From Acidobacteriota bacterium (lineage in GTDB: Bacteria > Acidobacteriota > Terriglobia > Bryobacterales > Bryobacteraceae), in NCBI GenBank assembly GCA_947470805.1, contig CANIVU010000039.1, positions 1-64,000 on the forward strand: a stretch of 64,000 bases of DNA, written 5' to 3'. Positions 18,288 through 24,541 of this stretch are shown one piece after another. Position 1 is the first letter of the stretch; each line of letters begins with the position of its first letter. Under the pieces are notes generated by a model that worked only from the letters and a program-made list of their open reading frames with translations, had not been told where the DNA came from and ran no database searches. Both the position numbers and the translations under genes were made by a program.

Positions 18288-18420
18288 CTAATTAGACCAA
18301 AGCAAATCCCAACGCGCAATCCTATCCGCGAGCACCTCCATCGTGAACCGCTTCACCTCAAATGGAGCCGTCTCCCCAGTACCGCCGAATAAGCCATCGC
18401 TTCCGACGGCTCAACAACCC
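18288..18420 (-). pseudogene. Possible coding relic upstream of the 17752-18240 gene
   Basis: On the reverse strand a short frame ending at TAG 18288-18290 reads as a protein-like tail containing EVKRFTMEVLADRIARW. It has no start or rest of gene and abuts the broken radical-SAM copy. I cannot name the parent protein. It may be the 3' end of a gene lost when this region was rearranged, or chance. Confidence 0.25.
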
Positions 18421-18455
18421 CTGCGATGCACCGCCCATCCTATTACCGGGCGAAC

Positions 18456-18788
18456 TCAATCATTGGCCTTACCGCCCGCCCCCTCCCGAACCGCCCGCGC
18501 CCGCGTCGGCATCCCAATCTTCCTCTGACGCTCCTGTTCCATCGGCATCCCCATCACATCCGGCGCCGCCCGCCCCTCTCTTGCCAACGCCGACATCATC
18601 CGCATCGGCCTATCCATATGCCCAAAAAACAACGTCTGCCCCGCGCATAAATAATCCAGCCTCGCCTCCTCACCCGGCGCCGTCAAAAACCCGCTCTTCA
18701 GGCACTCCCCCGTGGCAAGCAAACCGCACACGACACTCCCTGCAAAACCGCGGCAATCCGCCCGCTTGTCCATCCCAAACGCCACCTG
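18456..18788 (-). pseudogene. Truncated, frameshifted copy of the radical-SAM maturase C-terminus
   Basis: This stretch is a clear but diverged copy of the last roughly 110 codons of the intact maturase gene at 27368-28576. Matching segments include VAFGMDKR (VAFGLDKR in the intact gene), FCRECRVRFACHG (YCRECSVRFACQG), DYLCAGQTLFFGHMDRPMRM and ERQRKIGMPTRARA. A 1-nt loss near 18756-18763 and a 1-nt gain near 18709-18716 move the cysteine-rich part out of frame and then restore it. The N-terminal two thirds, including the iron-sulfur motif, are missing. Homology stops abruptly near 18788, where a copy of the Hsp70 tail begins. Confidence 0.85.
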
Positions 18789-18798
18789 CCTCCAACCC

Positions 18799-18885
18799 CA
18801 ATCCGACTCCAACCGCGCCTTCGGCAAGGAACTCCCCGGCGGGCTCGTGTTGGAACACAGCCAGCCACAACCACTCCTACTATGA
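18799..18885 (+). pseudogene. Displaced copy of the Hsp70/DUF3731 C-terminal tail
   Basis: Read rightward, 28 codons give QSDSNRAFGKELPGGLVLE then HSQ and a stop at 18883-18885. The intact Hsp70 at 14386-17007 ends QSDFDRVFGEELPGGLVLE followed by NS. DNA similarity extends through ggaactccccggcggg. Only the last 20 or so codons are copied and there is no start. It directly abuts the broken radical-SAM tail, making a mosaic of two gene ends that are intact elsewhere in the window. Confidence 0.75.
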
Positions 18886-18915
18886 CACTCGGTACTATAG
18901 TAAAAACGCAGTGGA

Positions 18916-19317
18916 TTGAGGTCTCATTGGCGGATCCCTAAGAACCAATGGTTTCAGCGTTTTGCAAAAAAGGAGAACCTCACTGACGCCTCGTTGCGGG
19001 AAGCAGTAGGACGCGCCACCACCGATGTAGTAGGTGCCAATCTCGGCGCCGGCGTCATAAAGCAGCGAGTTGCGCGGCCCGGTGAAGGAAAGGCCAAGGG
19101 CTACCGCACGATCATCTTTTTCCGGCAAGGCGCTCTTGCCATCTTCGTTTTCGGTTTCTCCAAGAGCAAAAAAAGCAACCTGACCGATCGCGAAGAAGAT
19201 GCGTTCAAGGAAGCGGCCAAGCACCTTCTATCCCTGCCGGAAACAACCATCGACACGTTCGTACAAAACGGAGAACTCATCGAGGTAACAGAAAATGAGC
19301 AAGAAGTATCGCAGTGA
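18916..19317 (+). CDS. HigB/RelE-family toxin
   Basis: About 133 residues from TTG 18916; the start is uncertain because no ATG precedes the conserved part and a stop lies four codons upstream. The family core is plain: WFQRFAKKENLTDASLREAV, GVIKQRVARPGEGKAKGYRT and IIFFRQGALAIFVFGFSKS, typical of the HigB2-like group of ribosome-dependent mRNA interferases. It overlaps the downstream XRE antitoxin gene by 23 nt, the toxin-first order usual for HigBA. The reading frame is intact, in contrast to the vapC gene 8 kb away. Confidence 0.82.
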   Translation: MRSHWRIPKNQWFQRFAKKENLTDASLREAVGRATTDVVGANLGAGVIKQRVARPGEGKAKGYRTIIFFRQGALAIFVFGFSKSKKSNLTDREEDAFKEAAKHLLSLPETTIDTFVQNGELIEVTENEQEVSQ

Positions 19318-19612
19318 AGCGCTCGCGTCCATCCACGAAACCATGGAAGCGTTGCATGAAATCGGTGCCATCGATAAGCGGACCATGCGTGGCTTCGATG
19401 AGACATGCCTCACGCCAATCCAGGACCTGGCGCCCGACGAAATCAAAGAGATCCGCGAAAGGGAACACGTCAGCCAGACCGTGTTCGCGAACTACCTGAA
19501 CGTAACGACCAGCCTGATCAGCAAATGGGAACGCGGCGAAAAAAAGCCCTCCGGCGCATCCCTGAAACTTCTGTCTCTGGTCAAGCGCAAGGGCCTCGAC
19601 GCAGTCGCCTGA
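19295..19612 (+). CDS. HigA-like XRE-family antitoxin
   Basis: A 105-residue protein from ATG 19295. The N-terminal half (SIHETMEALHEIGAIDKRT) is the toxin-binding region and the C-terminal half is a Cro/C1 helix-turn-helix, IREREHVSQTVFANYLNV followed by TTSLISKWERGEKKPSG. HigA proteins neutralise HigB and repress their own promoter. It overlaps the toxin gene end by 23 nt. Confidence 0.88.
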   Translation: MSKKYRSEALASIHETMEALHEIGAIDKRTMRGFDETCLTPIQDLAPDEIKEIREREHVSQTVFANYLNVTTSLISKWERGEKKPSGASLKLLSLVKRKGLDAVA

Positions 19613-19674
19613 TCCCATTCACCCCGCACCGCCGCCCAGCCCGCCGGAATCGATTCACCCGGAAAGCAACGCCT

Positions 19675-19857
19675 TCATTCCCCGTCCGCTGAGGACGATC
19701 CCAGTTCCGCCTCGATCTCCTCAATCGATGGCAGGCTTCCCTTCAACTCTGCTGGCAGCCCCTCCAGGTGCCGGAACTCCGCGATCCCCATCGGCGTCGC
19801 CAGATTGCGAAGTGCGTACTCGACAACCAGCTCCCTCTTGCCTTTGCACAGGATGAG
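19675..19857 (-). pseudogene. C-terminal fragment of a DUF1016/YhcG-type PD-(D/E)XK nuclease
   Basis: About 60 codons survive: LILCKGKRELVVEYALRN, LATPMGIAEFRHLEGLP and SLPSIEEIEAELG, the usual end of DUF1016 (YhcG) nucleases. DNA similarity with the second relic at 23287-24291 is very high but ends abruptly near 19857 at a shared gatgagc; the frame running on to 19959 is unrelated sequence. Both relics point the same way and bracket the 19.9-23.3 kb segment. This copy retains the 49 bp missing from the other. Confidence 0.8.
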
Positions 19858-20177
19858 CGTCGAGCAGGACGGTGAGATTCTGACCACGCCCCATCTGGGT
19901 CGGCGCGCGATAGTGATCCCGAATCGGATCTCCTCATGACGCCAGCAACTCATCTTCAACTACAAGCTGGCGTTTGAATCGATGCGTTTTTGAGCTGGCT
20001 CTATCTGCTCATTTGTTGGACCCTCTCGCCGCCCACCCATCGCGTCTGCGGCAATTTGCGTCGCCGCCAAATAGGCCCCCCCCTCACCCGGCGGCGATCC
20101 CTCTGTACTGGTAGACTCGCAGTGATTGGCAAGAATGGAATTGCGATGCAAACGCCCAGCAGCGGAGGTTTCTTGAA

Positions 20178-21095
20178 ATGAGGCTTGTCGACCGAAGGTC
20201 CTTTCTGCGATCTATTCCCTCAGCGATGATGCTGGCAGCAGCTGCGTCCTCTCCTCAGCTAGCTGCGCTTCCCAATCGGCCCAAGGTCCCAGGGACCCTA
20301 AGTCTCCGTGCGCGCCGGCGAACGAAAGAGACCGGACCCGCTGAGCAAACATTGCAGTGGCCGGTTGCACGCACTGCGATCATCATCTGCGACATGTGGG
20401 ATTCACACACGTGCGGAATGTCAGCGCAGCGTGTCGCTTTGATGGCGCCCCGAATGAATCAAATCGTCAGCGCCGCCCGAAGTCTGGGCATTATGATCAT
20501 CCATGCGCCGAGCGACACGATGAAGTTCTACGACGGAACTCCATGGCGAGAGCGAATGAGGAATGCGCCTGTTGCCTCATCCCCTTTCCCGATTATCAAT
20601 CGCTGCCCGCGGGTTCCGGCCGAAGAGCGCGATTTCCCCATTGACGATTCCGCTGGAGGATGTGACGATCCGATTTTGAAAACGTTCACCGGCCCGCCCT
20701 ACCCGTGGACCCGCGAACACCCGGCAATTGACATCGTGGGCTTCGACGGAGTGAGCGATAGCGGCCAGGAGGTATACAACTTCTGTAAGCAAGAGGGCAT
20801 AGACAAGATCGTGCTGATGGGGGTCCACACGAACATCTGTATCCTGAACCGCGGGTTCGGCACACGACAGATGACGCGCCTTGGCTTCGACGTCGTACTG
20901 GCTCGAGACCTCACAGACGCAATGTACGATCCAAGGACGCGACCGTTCGTAAGCCACGCACGCGGCACTGAGTTGGTTGTGGAGCACATCGAGACGATGT
21001 GGGCGCCGTCTATCCTGTCCGACGATTTGACTCACGTGGTGCCGGGTACGGCAGATGTGCCGGCGCGACCAGAGAGGCGACGGTCCGGAGGCTGA
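20178..21095 (+). CDS. Exported isochorismatase-like cysteine hydrolase
   Basis: A 305-residue protein from ATG 20178, with GGAGG 9 nt upstream. The N-terminus (RRSFLRSIPSAMMLAAAAS) is a Tat-type signal. The catalytic domain shows the isochorismatase fold: IIICDMWDSHTCGM with the catalytic Asp near residue 72, and GVHTNICILNRGFG with the nucleophile Cys near 214. Family members hydrolyse vinyl ethers, amides or carbamoyl groups (isochorismate, nicotinamide, N-carbamoyl compounds); substrate cannot be told here. Export is unusual for this family in general but occurs in acidobacterial relatives. The gene lies between two DUF1016 relics, next to a convergent SelA-like gene. Confidence 0.85.
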   Translation: MRLVDRRSFLRSIPSAMMLAAAASSPQLAALPNRPKVPGTLSLRARRRTKETGPAEQTLQWPVARTAIIICDMWDSHTCGMSAQRVALMAPRMNQIVSAARSLGIMIIHAPSDTMKFYDGTPWRERMRNAPVASSPFPIINRCPRVPAEERDFPIDDSAGGCDDPILKTFTGPPYPWTREHPAIDIVGFDGVSDSGQEVYNFCKQEGIDKIVLMGVHTNICILNRGFGTRQMTRLGFDVVLARDLTDAMYDPRTRPFVSHARGTELVVEHIETMWAPSILSDDLTHVVPGTADVPARPERRRSGG

Positions 21096-21421
21096 GACCC
21101 ATTGATGTTTCTGCCGTTGGCCGAATTTTGCGGGTGCCGACCGTTGCGCGGTGGGGACATCGGCGGCGTCCGATTGAAGGCCAGGCGGCGTTAGCTGACG
21201 CGACGTACAAGAGCTCGTTGCTGATTGCCGCTGATGATGTGGCGAGTGGCGCCCTCAAAAACACGTTATCAGGCACCCGCTCCCGCTAGCCAGGGCATCC
21301 ACCAGCCGACGCTTGATCTCCAATTCGATCCGGCCGTCAGCCCGACCACCCGCTCGCTCGGCAGAATTCTCCGCCAGCAACCCCTCAATCCATTGCATAG
21401 TCGCCACGGCGAGTCCCGTGC
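21096..21421. other. Intergenic, 326 bp between convergent genes
   Basis: This stretch lies between the hydrolase and SelA-like gene ends. A short leftward frame (21255-21455) overlaps the end of the SelA-like gene, but its protein-like quality is weak. No clear terminator hairpin with a T-run is seen. Confidence 0.35.
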
Positions 21422-22987
21422 CTAACCTGTCGATCCCACTCTCCGTCCTGTCCACCGCACTGACCCATCTTCCCAGCCAAGAGCCACCATTCCTTCCATT
21501 TTTCCTTCCTGCGCTTTGCCTGAGAAAACGTAATTGAAATCCATGCCTTCGTGTCGCCCGCTCGAACGAATCTCGACGCGATCGCCAGAAATTGTCCCGA
21601 TGAGCGTTCCTTCGGGTACCACCGGGCTGCGGTAGACCCCTTTAAGTTGGTTCCCGTCGTTGTCGATGTATAAATGCCACTTCGTCGAACTTGCCAGGAA
21701 CGTGATGTCGAGCTCCCAGTGGCCGGTCAAGTTGGCCGCCGGAGGTATTCTCGCCGGCTTTGGCTTGGCTCGTGGTGCCTTGCGGAACTCTTCCTGCAGT
21801 CGTTCGGCAACGATCTTGTACTCGCCGGGATACATGGCCGCCGGGCGGAGCACAAAGCCGTGGCCTTCCCCTTCGGCATGAGTCATAATACGCGGTTGGC
21901 CGTCAAGCAGGCGCTTGCCAAGTTCCCAGTTTTCCAGGCCAATCACCTCGGGGTCCCAATCGATCTGCAACGTCGGATAGTAACTCTTCTCCTTGGGAAT
22001 GACGACCCGGCTTGTGACGCCGGGCACCTCATCGAGACGCAGCTTGACGTACTGAAACCAGCCCAGCCATTCGCGGTCTTCCGCTTCGCGGCTACGAGTG
22101 GAAAAGAGAGACTCTATTGCCACAGCCAGGCCGATGATTTCTTCCTTGCTCACTTTGATTGAGCGTCCAAAGGTGATGTGGGGCGAACTCACTTGCCAGG
22201 CAGCCTGGATCAGGTTCTTGCGTCCGAAGAGAAGCCCCGACGTCTGCGGACCGCGTACGATCTTTCCTCCGCTGCATGCGACAAGGTCCACGCCCGCGGC
22301 GAGATACGGATTGGGCTTGAGCGGAAGATCAGCAGCCGCATCGATGAGAACGGGGACGCCATGCTTGTGGCAGGCGTCGACGTACTGTTTGAGTGAGAAT
22401 TTGTTTCCTTCTGCGAGCAGGTTGGCCTGGCCGTGTGCGAGGGCGGTTCGAGGGCCTAGCGCACGATCCAGCTCGGCCAGCGTCTCCACTTCGATCATCG
22501 TCGCGCCGGTCGCGCGCACGGCATGATCGTAGTAACTGCGTGACCATTTGGGAACCACGCATTCGCGCTTCATCCCTGTGATATCCGGCAGCTTCTGCAT
22601 CTTTTCGGGATCGCCACCCGCAATACACGCCGCGGCGCCACAAGTCACCGCGCCTGCCGCCCCGGAGCTGACTATCGCGGCCTCGGCCCCAAGCAGTTCG
22701 GCCAATCGTGGACCCACTTTCGACATGAGTTCGTCGATATTGACGTGGTAATGGCTCGCCTGTTCGACGGCCGCAATTACTTCCGGCAGTTGGCGTGAAC
22801 CGCCATTGATCGTATACGTGGAGGTGCAGTTAATGAATGGTTCGACGCCGAAGCGCTGGTAGACCGACGGACCGGACCCGCGCACCGGAATAGGAACTGC
22901 CGCTGGAGCGGCCAGCCCCAACAGACTGGACAGACGGGATACGAATCCGGCACGGAACATAGAACGACGGCTGGTTTCGGAATTCAT
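21422..22987 (-). CDS. Exported SelA-like PLP-dependent protein with C-terminal beta domain
   Basis: 521 residues from ATG 22987, with GGAGG 6-7 nt upstream. A Tat-like leader (RRSMFRAGFVSRLSSLLGLA) precedes a fold-type I PLP domain of the selenocysteine-synthase-like group: VYQRFGVEPFINCTSTYTI, GAEAAIVSSGAAGAVTCGA, the site VLIDAAADLP (Asp) and the Schiff-base lysine in LVACSGGKIVRGPQTSG. Such SelA-like proteins are not selenocysteine synthases; they probably act on amino-acid-like substrates. The last 110 residues (HWELDITFLASSTKWHLYI onward) are a lipocalin-like beta domain absent from the paralogue at 37001-38176. Substrate unknown. Confidence 0.82.
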   Translation of the reverse strand: MNSETSRRSMFRAGFVSRLSSLLGLAAPAAVPIPVRGSGPSVYQRFGVEPFINCTSTYTINGGSRQLPEVIAAVEQASHYHVNIDELMSKVGPRLAELLGAEAAIVSSGAAGAVTCGAAACIAGGDPEKMQKLPDITGMKRECVVPKWSRSYYDHAVRATGATMIEVETLAELDRALGPRTALAHGQANLLAEGNKFSLKQYVDACHKHGVPVLIDAAADLPLKPNPYLAAGVDLVACSGGKIVRGPQTSGLLFGRKNLIQAAWQVSSPHITFGRSIKVSKEEIIGLAVAIESLFSTRSREAEDREWLGWFQYVKLRLDEVPGVTSRVVIPKEKSYYPTLQIDWDPEVIGLENWELGKRLLDGQPRIMTHAEGEGHGFVLRPAAMYPGEYKIVAERLQEEFRKAPRAKPKPARIPPAANLTGHWELDITFLASSTKWHLYIDNDGNQLKGVYRSPVVPEGTLIGTISGDRVEIRSSGRHEGMDFNYVFSGKAQEGKMEGMVALGWEDGSVRWTGRRVGSTG

Positions 22988-23286
22988 GGCGATCCTCCCT
23001 TGAATTCGAGCGTTGAGGTTGACGCGCCCGTCACTCCGTGTGGGTCGAACCGGTAATGCGCGCCGTGTCAATCAAGAATATACGGCGCGGCGATGTCGGT
23101 GCTCGTCTGCTGCTACACGAAGTCCCCTCCTCTCTCGCTGCTTGCCGGAATAGTGTGGCCTGCCGTCACCAGAGACTCCACGGGAATCGTCAGCAGCGCG
23201 AAGCTCGAATAAGGGATCATGATCGCGAACTGTCAGCGACCCTGCTTCAACAACTCCTCTTCCCGCCGACTGATAGCATCCCCAGC
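22988..23286. other. Intergenic, 299 bp
   Basis: Upstream of the SelA-like gene and downstream of the DUF1016 relic. It holds the SelA-like ribosome-binding site (about 22990-23000) and presumably its promoter. No ORF or strong repeat is recognised. Confidence 0.4.
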
Positions 23287-24291
23287 TCATCTCGTCTGAC
23301 GATCGCCGTTACTCCCCGTCTGCCGACGATGATCCCAATTCCGCCTCGATCTCCTCAATCGATGGCAGGCTTCCCTCGGCGTTGCCAGATTGGGAAGTGC
23401 GTACTCGACCACCAGCTCCTTCTTGCCTTTGCACAGGATGAGCCCGATGGTTGGATTGTCGCTGGGGTGTTTGAGCATGTCATCGACCGCGGCACGGTAG
23501 AAGTTCATCTTGCCGGCGTACTCCGGTTGGAACGGCCCGGTCTTCAGGTCGATCACCACAAAGCAACGAAGTTTCAGGTGATAAAAGAGAAGATCCAGCC
23601 GGTAGTCGTCGCCGGCGATCGCAAGCAGATACTGGCGCCCGACGAAAGCAAAACCGGTACCGAGTTCCAGAAGGAACTTCTGGATATGCGCCACCAGTCC
23701 GCTCTCCAAGTCACGCTCACCGGCGTCCTTGGAGAGCATCAGGAAGTCGAAGTTGTAAGGGTCTTTCAGAAGCTGCTGGGCCAGAGCGGACTGCGGAGCC
23801 GGCAGTGCTGTGGTGAAGTTCGTGATCCCCTTTCCCTGCCGGCGATACAGCCCTGCCTCGATCTGCATCACCAGCACGCTCCGGCTCCAGCCGTGATCGA
23901 TGGCGGCTTGAGCGTACCACTGTCGTTCCAGTGAGTCCTTCACATGGTCGAGAAGGCGCACGTTGTGCCCCCACGGCAATCTTGCAACAAGCTGTTGCAA
24001 AATTGATTCCTCCGGCCAAGCCTCCGCGAAAGCCTTCATGTACCCGAGGTTCCGGGGGGAAAGCCCCTTCATATCCGGGAACTCCGAGGCCAGGTCCCGC
24101 GAGAGACGAGGGATGACGTTCTTCCTCCAACCCTCCGGCGCCTGCCGCGAAAGAATCTCCCTCTCGATCCCCCAGTACAGCAAAATCAGTTACTGATTGA
24201 CGGCGACGGCCGCCCGCACCTGCGCCGTCTGAATCCGCTACTTGATGCTCTTCAAGAGGGCGGCGTACGACGGCGTGCTTGGCAACGGAAC
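23287..24291 (-). pseudogene. DUF1016/YhcG PD-(D/E)XK nuclease, decayed full-length copy
   Basis: The reading frame runs from about 24291 (STPSYAALLKSIK) through RIQTAQVRAAVAVNQ and LILLYWGIEREILSRQ to the nuclease core YRLDLLFYHLKLRCFVVIDL, which carries the Asp and the Asp-Leu-Lys metal site. Two in-frame stops lie in the N-terminal helical domain, TAG at 24238-24240 and TAA at 24190-24192. A 49-bp deletion at about 23375, seen by comparison with the tail copy at 19675-19857, frameshifts the last 25 codons. A TTG at 24183 could still express about 298 residues. YhcG proteins often travel with restriction and mobile regions. Confidence 0.85.
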
Positions 24292-24409
24292 TCCGTCGGC
24301 CTCACGCCCGAGAACAGCTCCAGGCCGAAACGACCTCATACCAACGCAACAGGAATCCGCAAACGTATGGGCCCCATCCATGAGATCACTGCCCTGAGAC
24401 GGTCCAGCA

Positions 24410-24435
24410 CTCACCAGGATTGGTATGCTCACCAG
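24410..24435 (+). promoter_or_regulatory. Direct repeat / palindrome upstream of the tRNA gene
   Basis: CTCACCAG occurs at 24410-24417 and again at 24428-24435, 18 bp apart (about 1.7 helical turns), and the second copy is part of the small palindrome CTCACCAGTGAG. The repeat ends 15 bp before the tRNA gene. It may be an operator for the tRNA-CDS unit. No convincing -35/-10 pair can be assigned. Confidence 0.3.
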
Positions 24436-24450
24436 TGAGTAGCTGATCTT

Positions 24451-24525
24451 TCCGGGGAAGTTCAGTGGTAGAACGCTCGGCTTAGGACCGAGAAGGCGCT
24501 GGTTCGAATCCAGCCCCCGGATCCA
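24451..24525 (+). tRNA. Atypical tRNA, anticodon UAG, glycine-like body with short variable loop
   Basis: 75 nt fold into a complete cloverleaf. The acceptor stem is TCCGGGG/CCCCGGA (24451-24457 with 24515-24521). The D arm GTTC/GAAC has a standard AGTGGTA loop. The anticodon stem CTCGG/CCGAG carries loop CTTAGGA, with anticodon TAG at 24483-24485. The variable loop is 5 nt (AAGGC) and the T arm is GCTGG-TTCGAAT-CCAGC. Discriminator T and CCA are encoded (24522-24525). UAG reads CUA leucine codons, but bacterial tRNA-Leu has a long variable arm and A73. Here the D arm and U73 resemble tRNA-Gly, while the first pair is U1-A72 as in tRNA-Gln and position 8 is A rather than the near-invariant U. 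No standard identity set fits. It ends 16 nt before the next gene. Confidence 0.85.
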
Positions 24526-24541
24526 CGTTTTCCGAACCTGC

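Noticed and set aside
21255-21455. Small leftward ORF beside the SelA-like gene end
   Set aside because: It overlaps the 3' end of a supported gene, has no ribosome-binding site and no recognisable motif.
24451-24525. Amber-suppressor tRNA reading the vapC TAG stop
   Set aside because: The anticodon is UAG, which pairs with CUA; reading UAG would need CUA.
24451-24525. tRNA as an integration site with duplicated 3' end
   Set aside because: I found no second copy of the T-arm/acceptor sequence in the window; similar short words near 47020 and 63585 do not extend.
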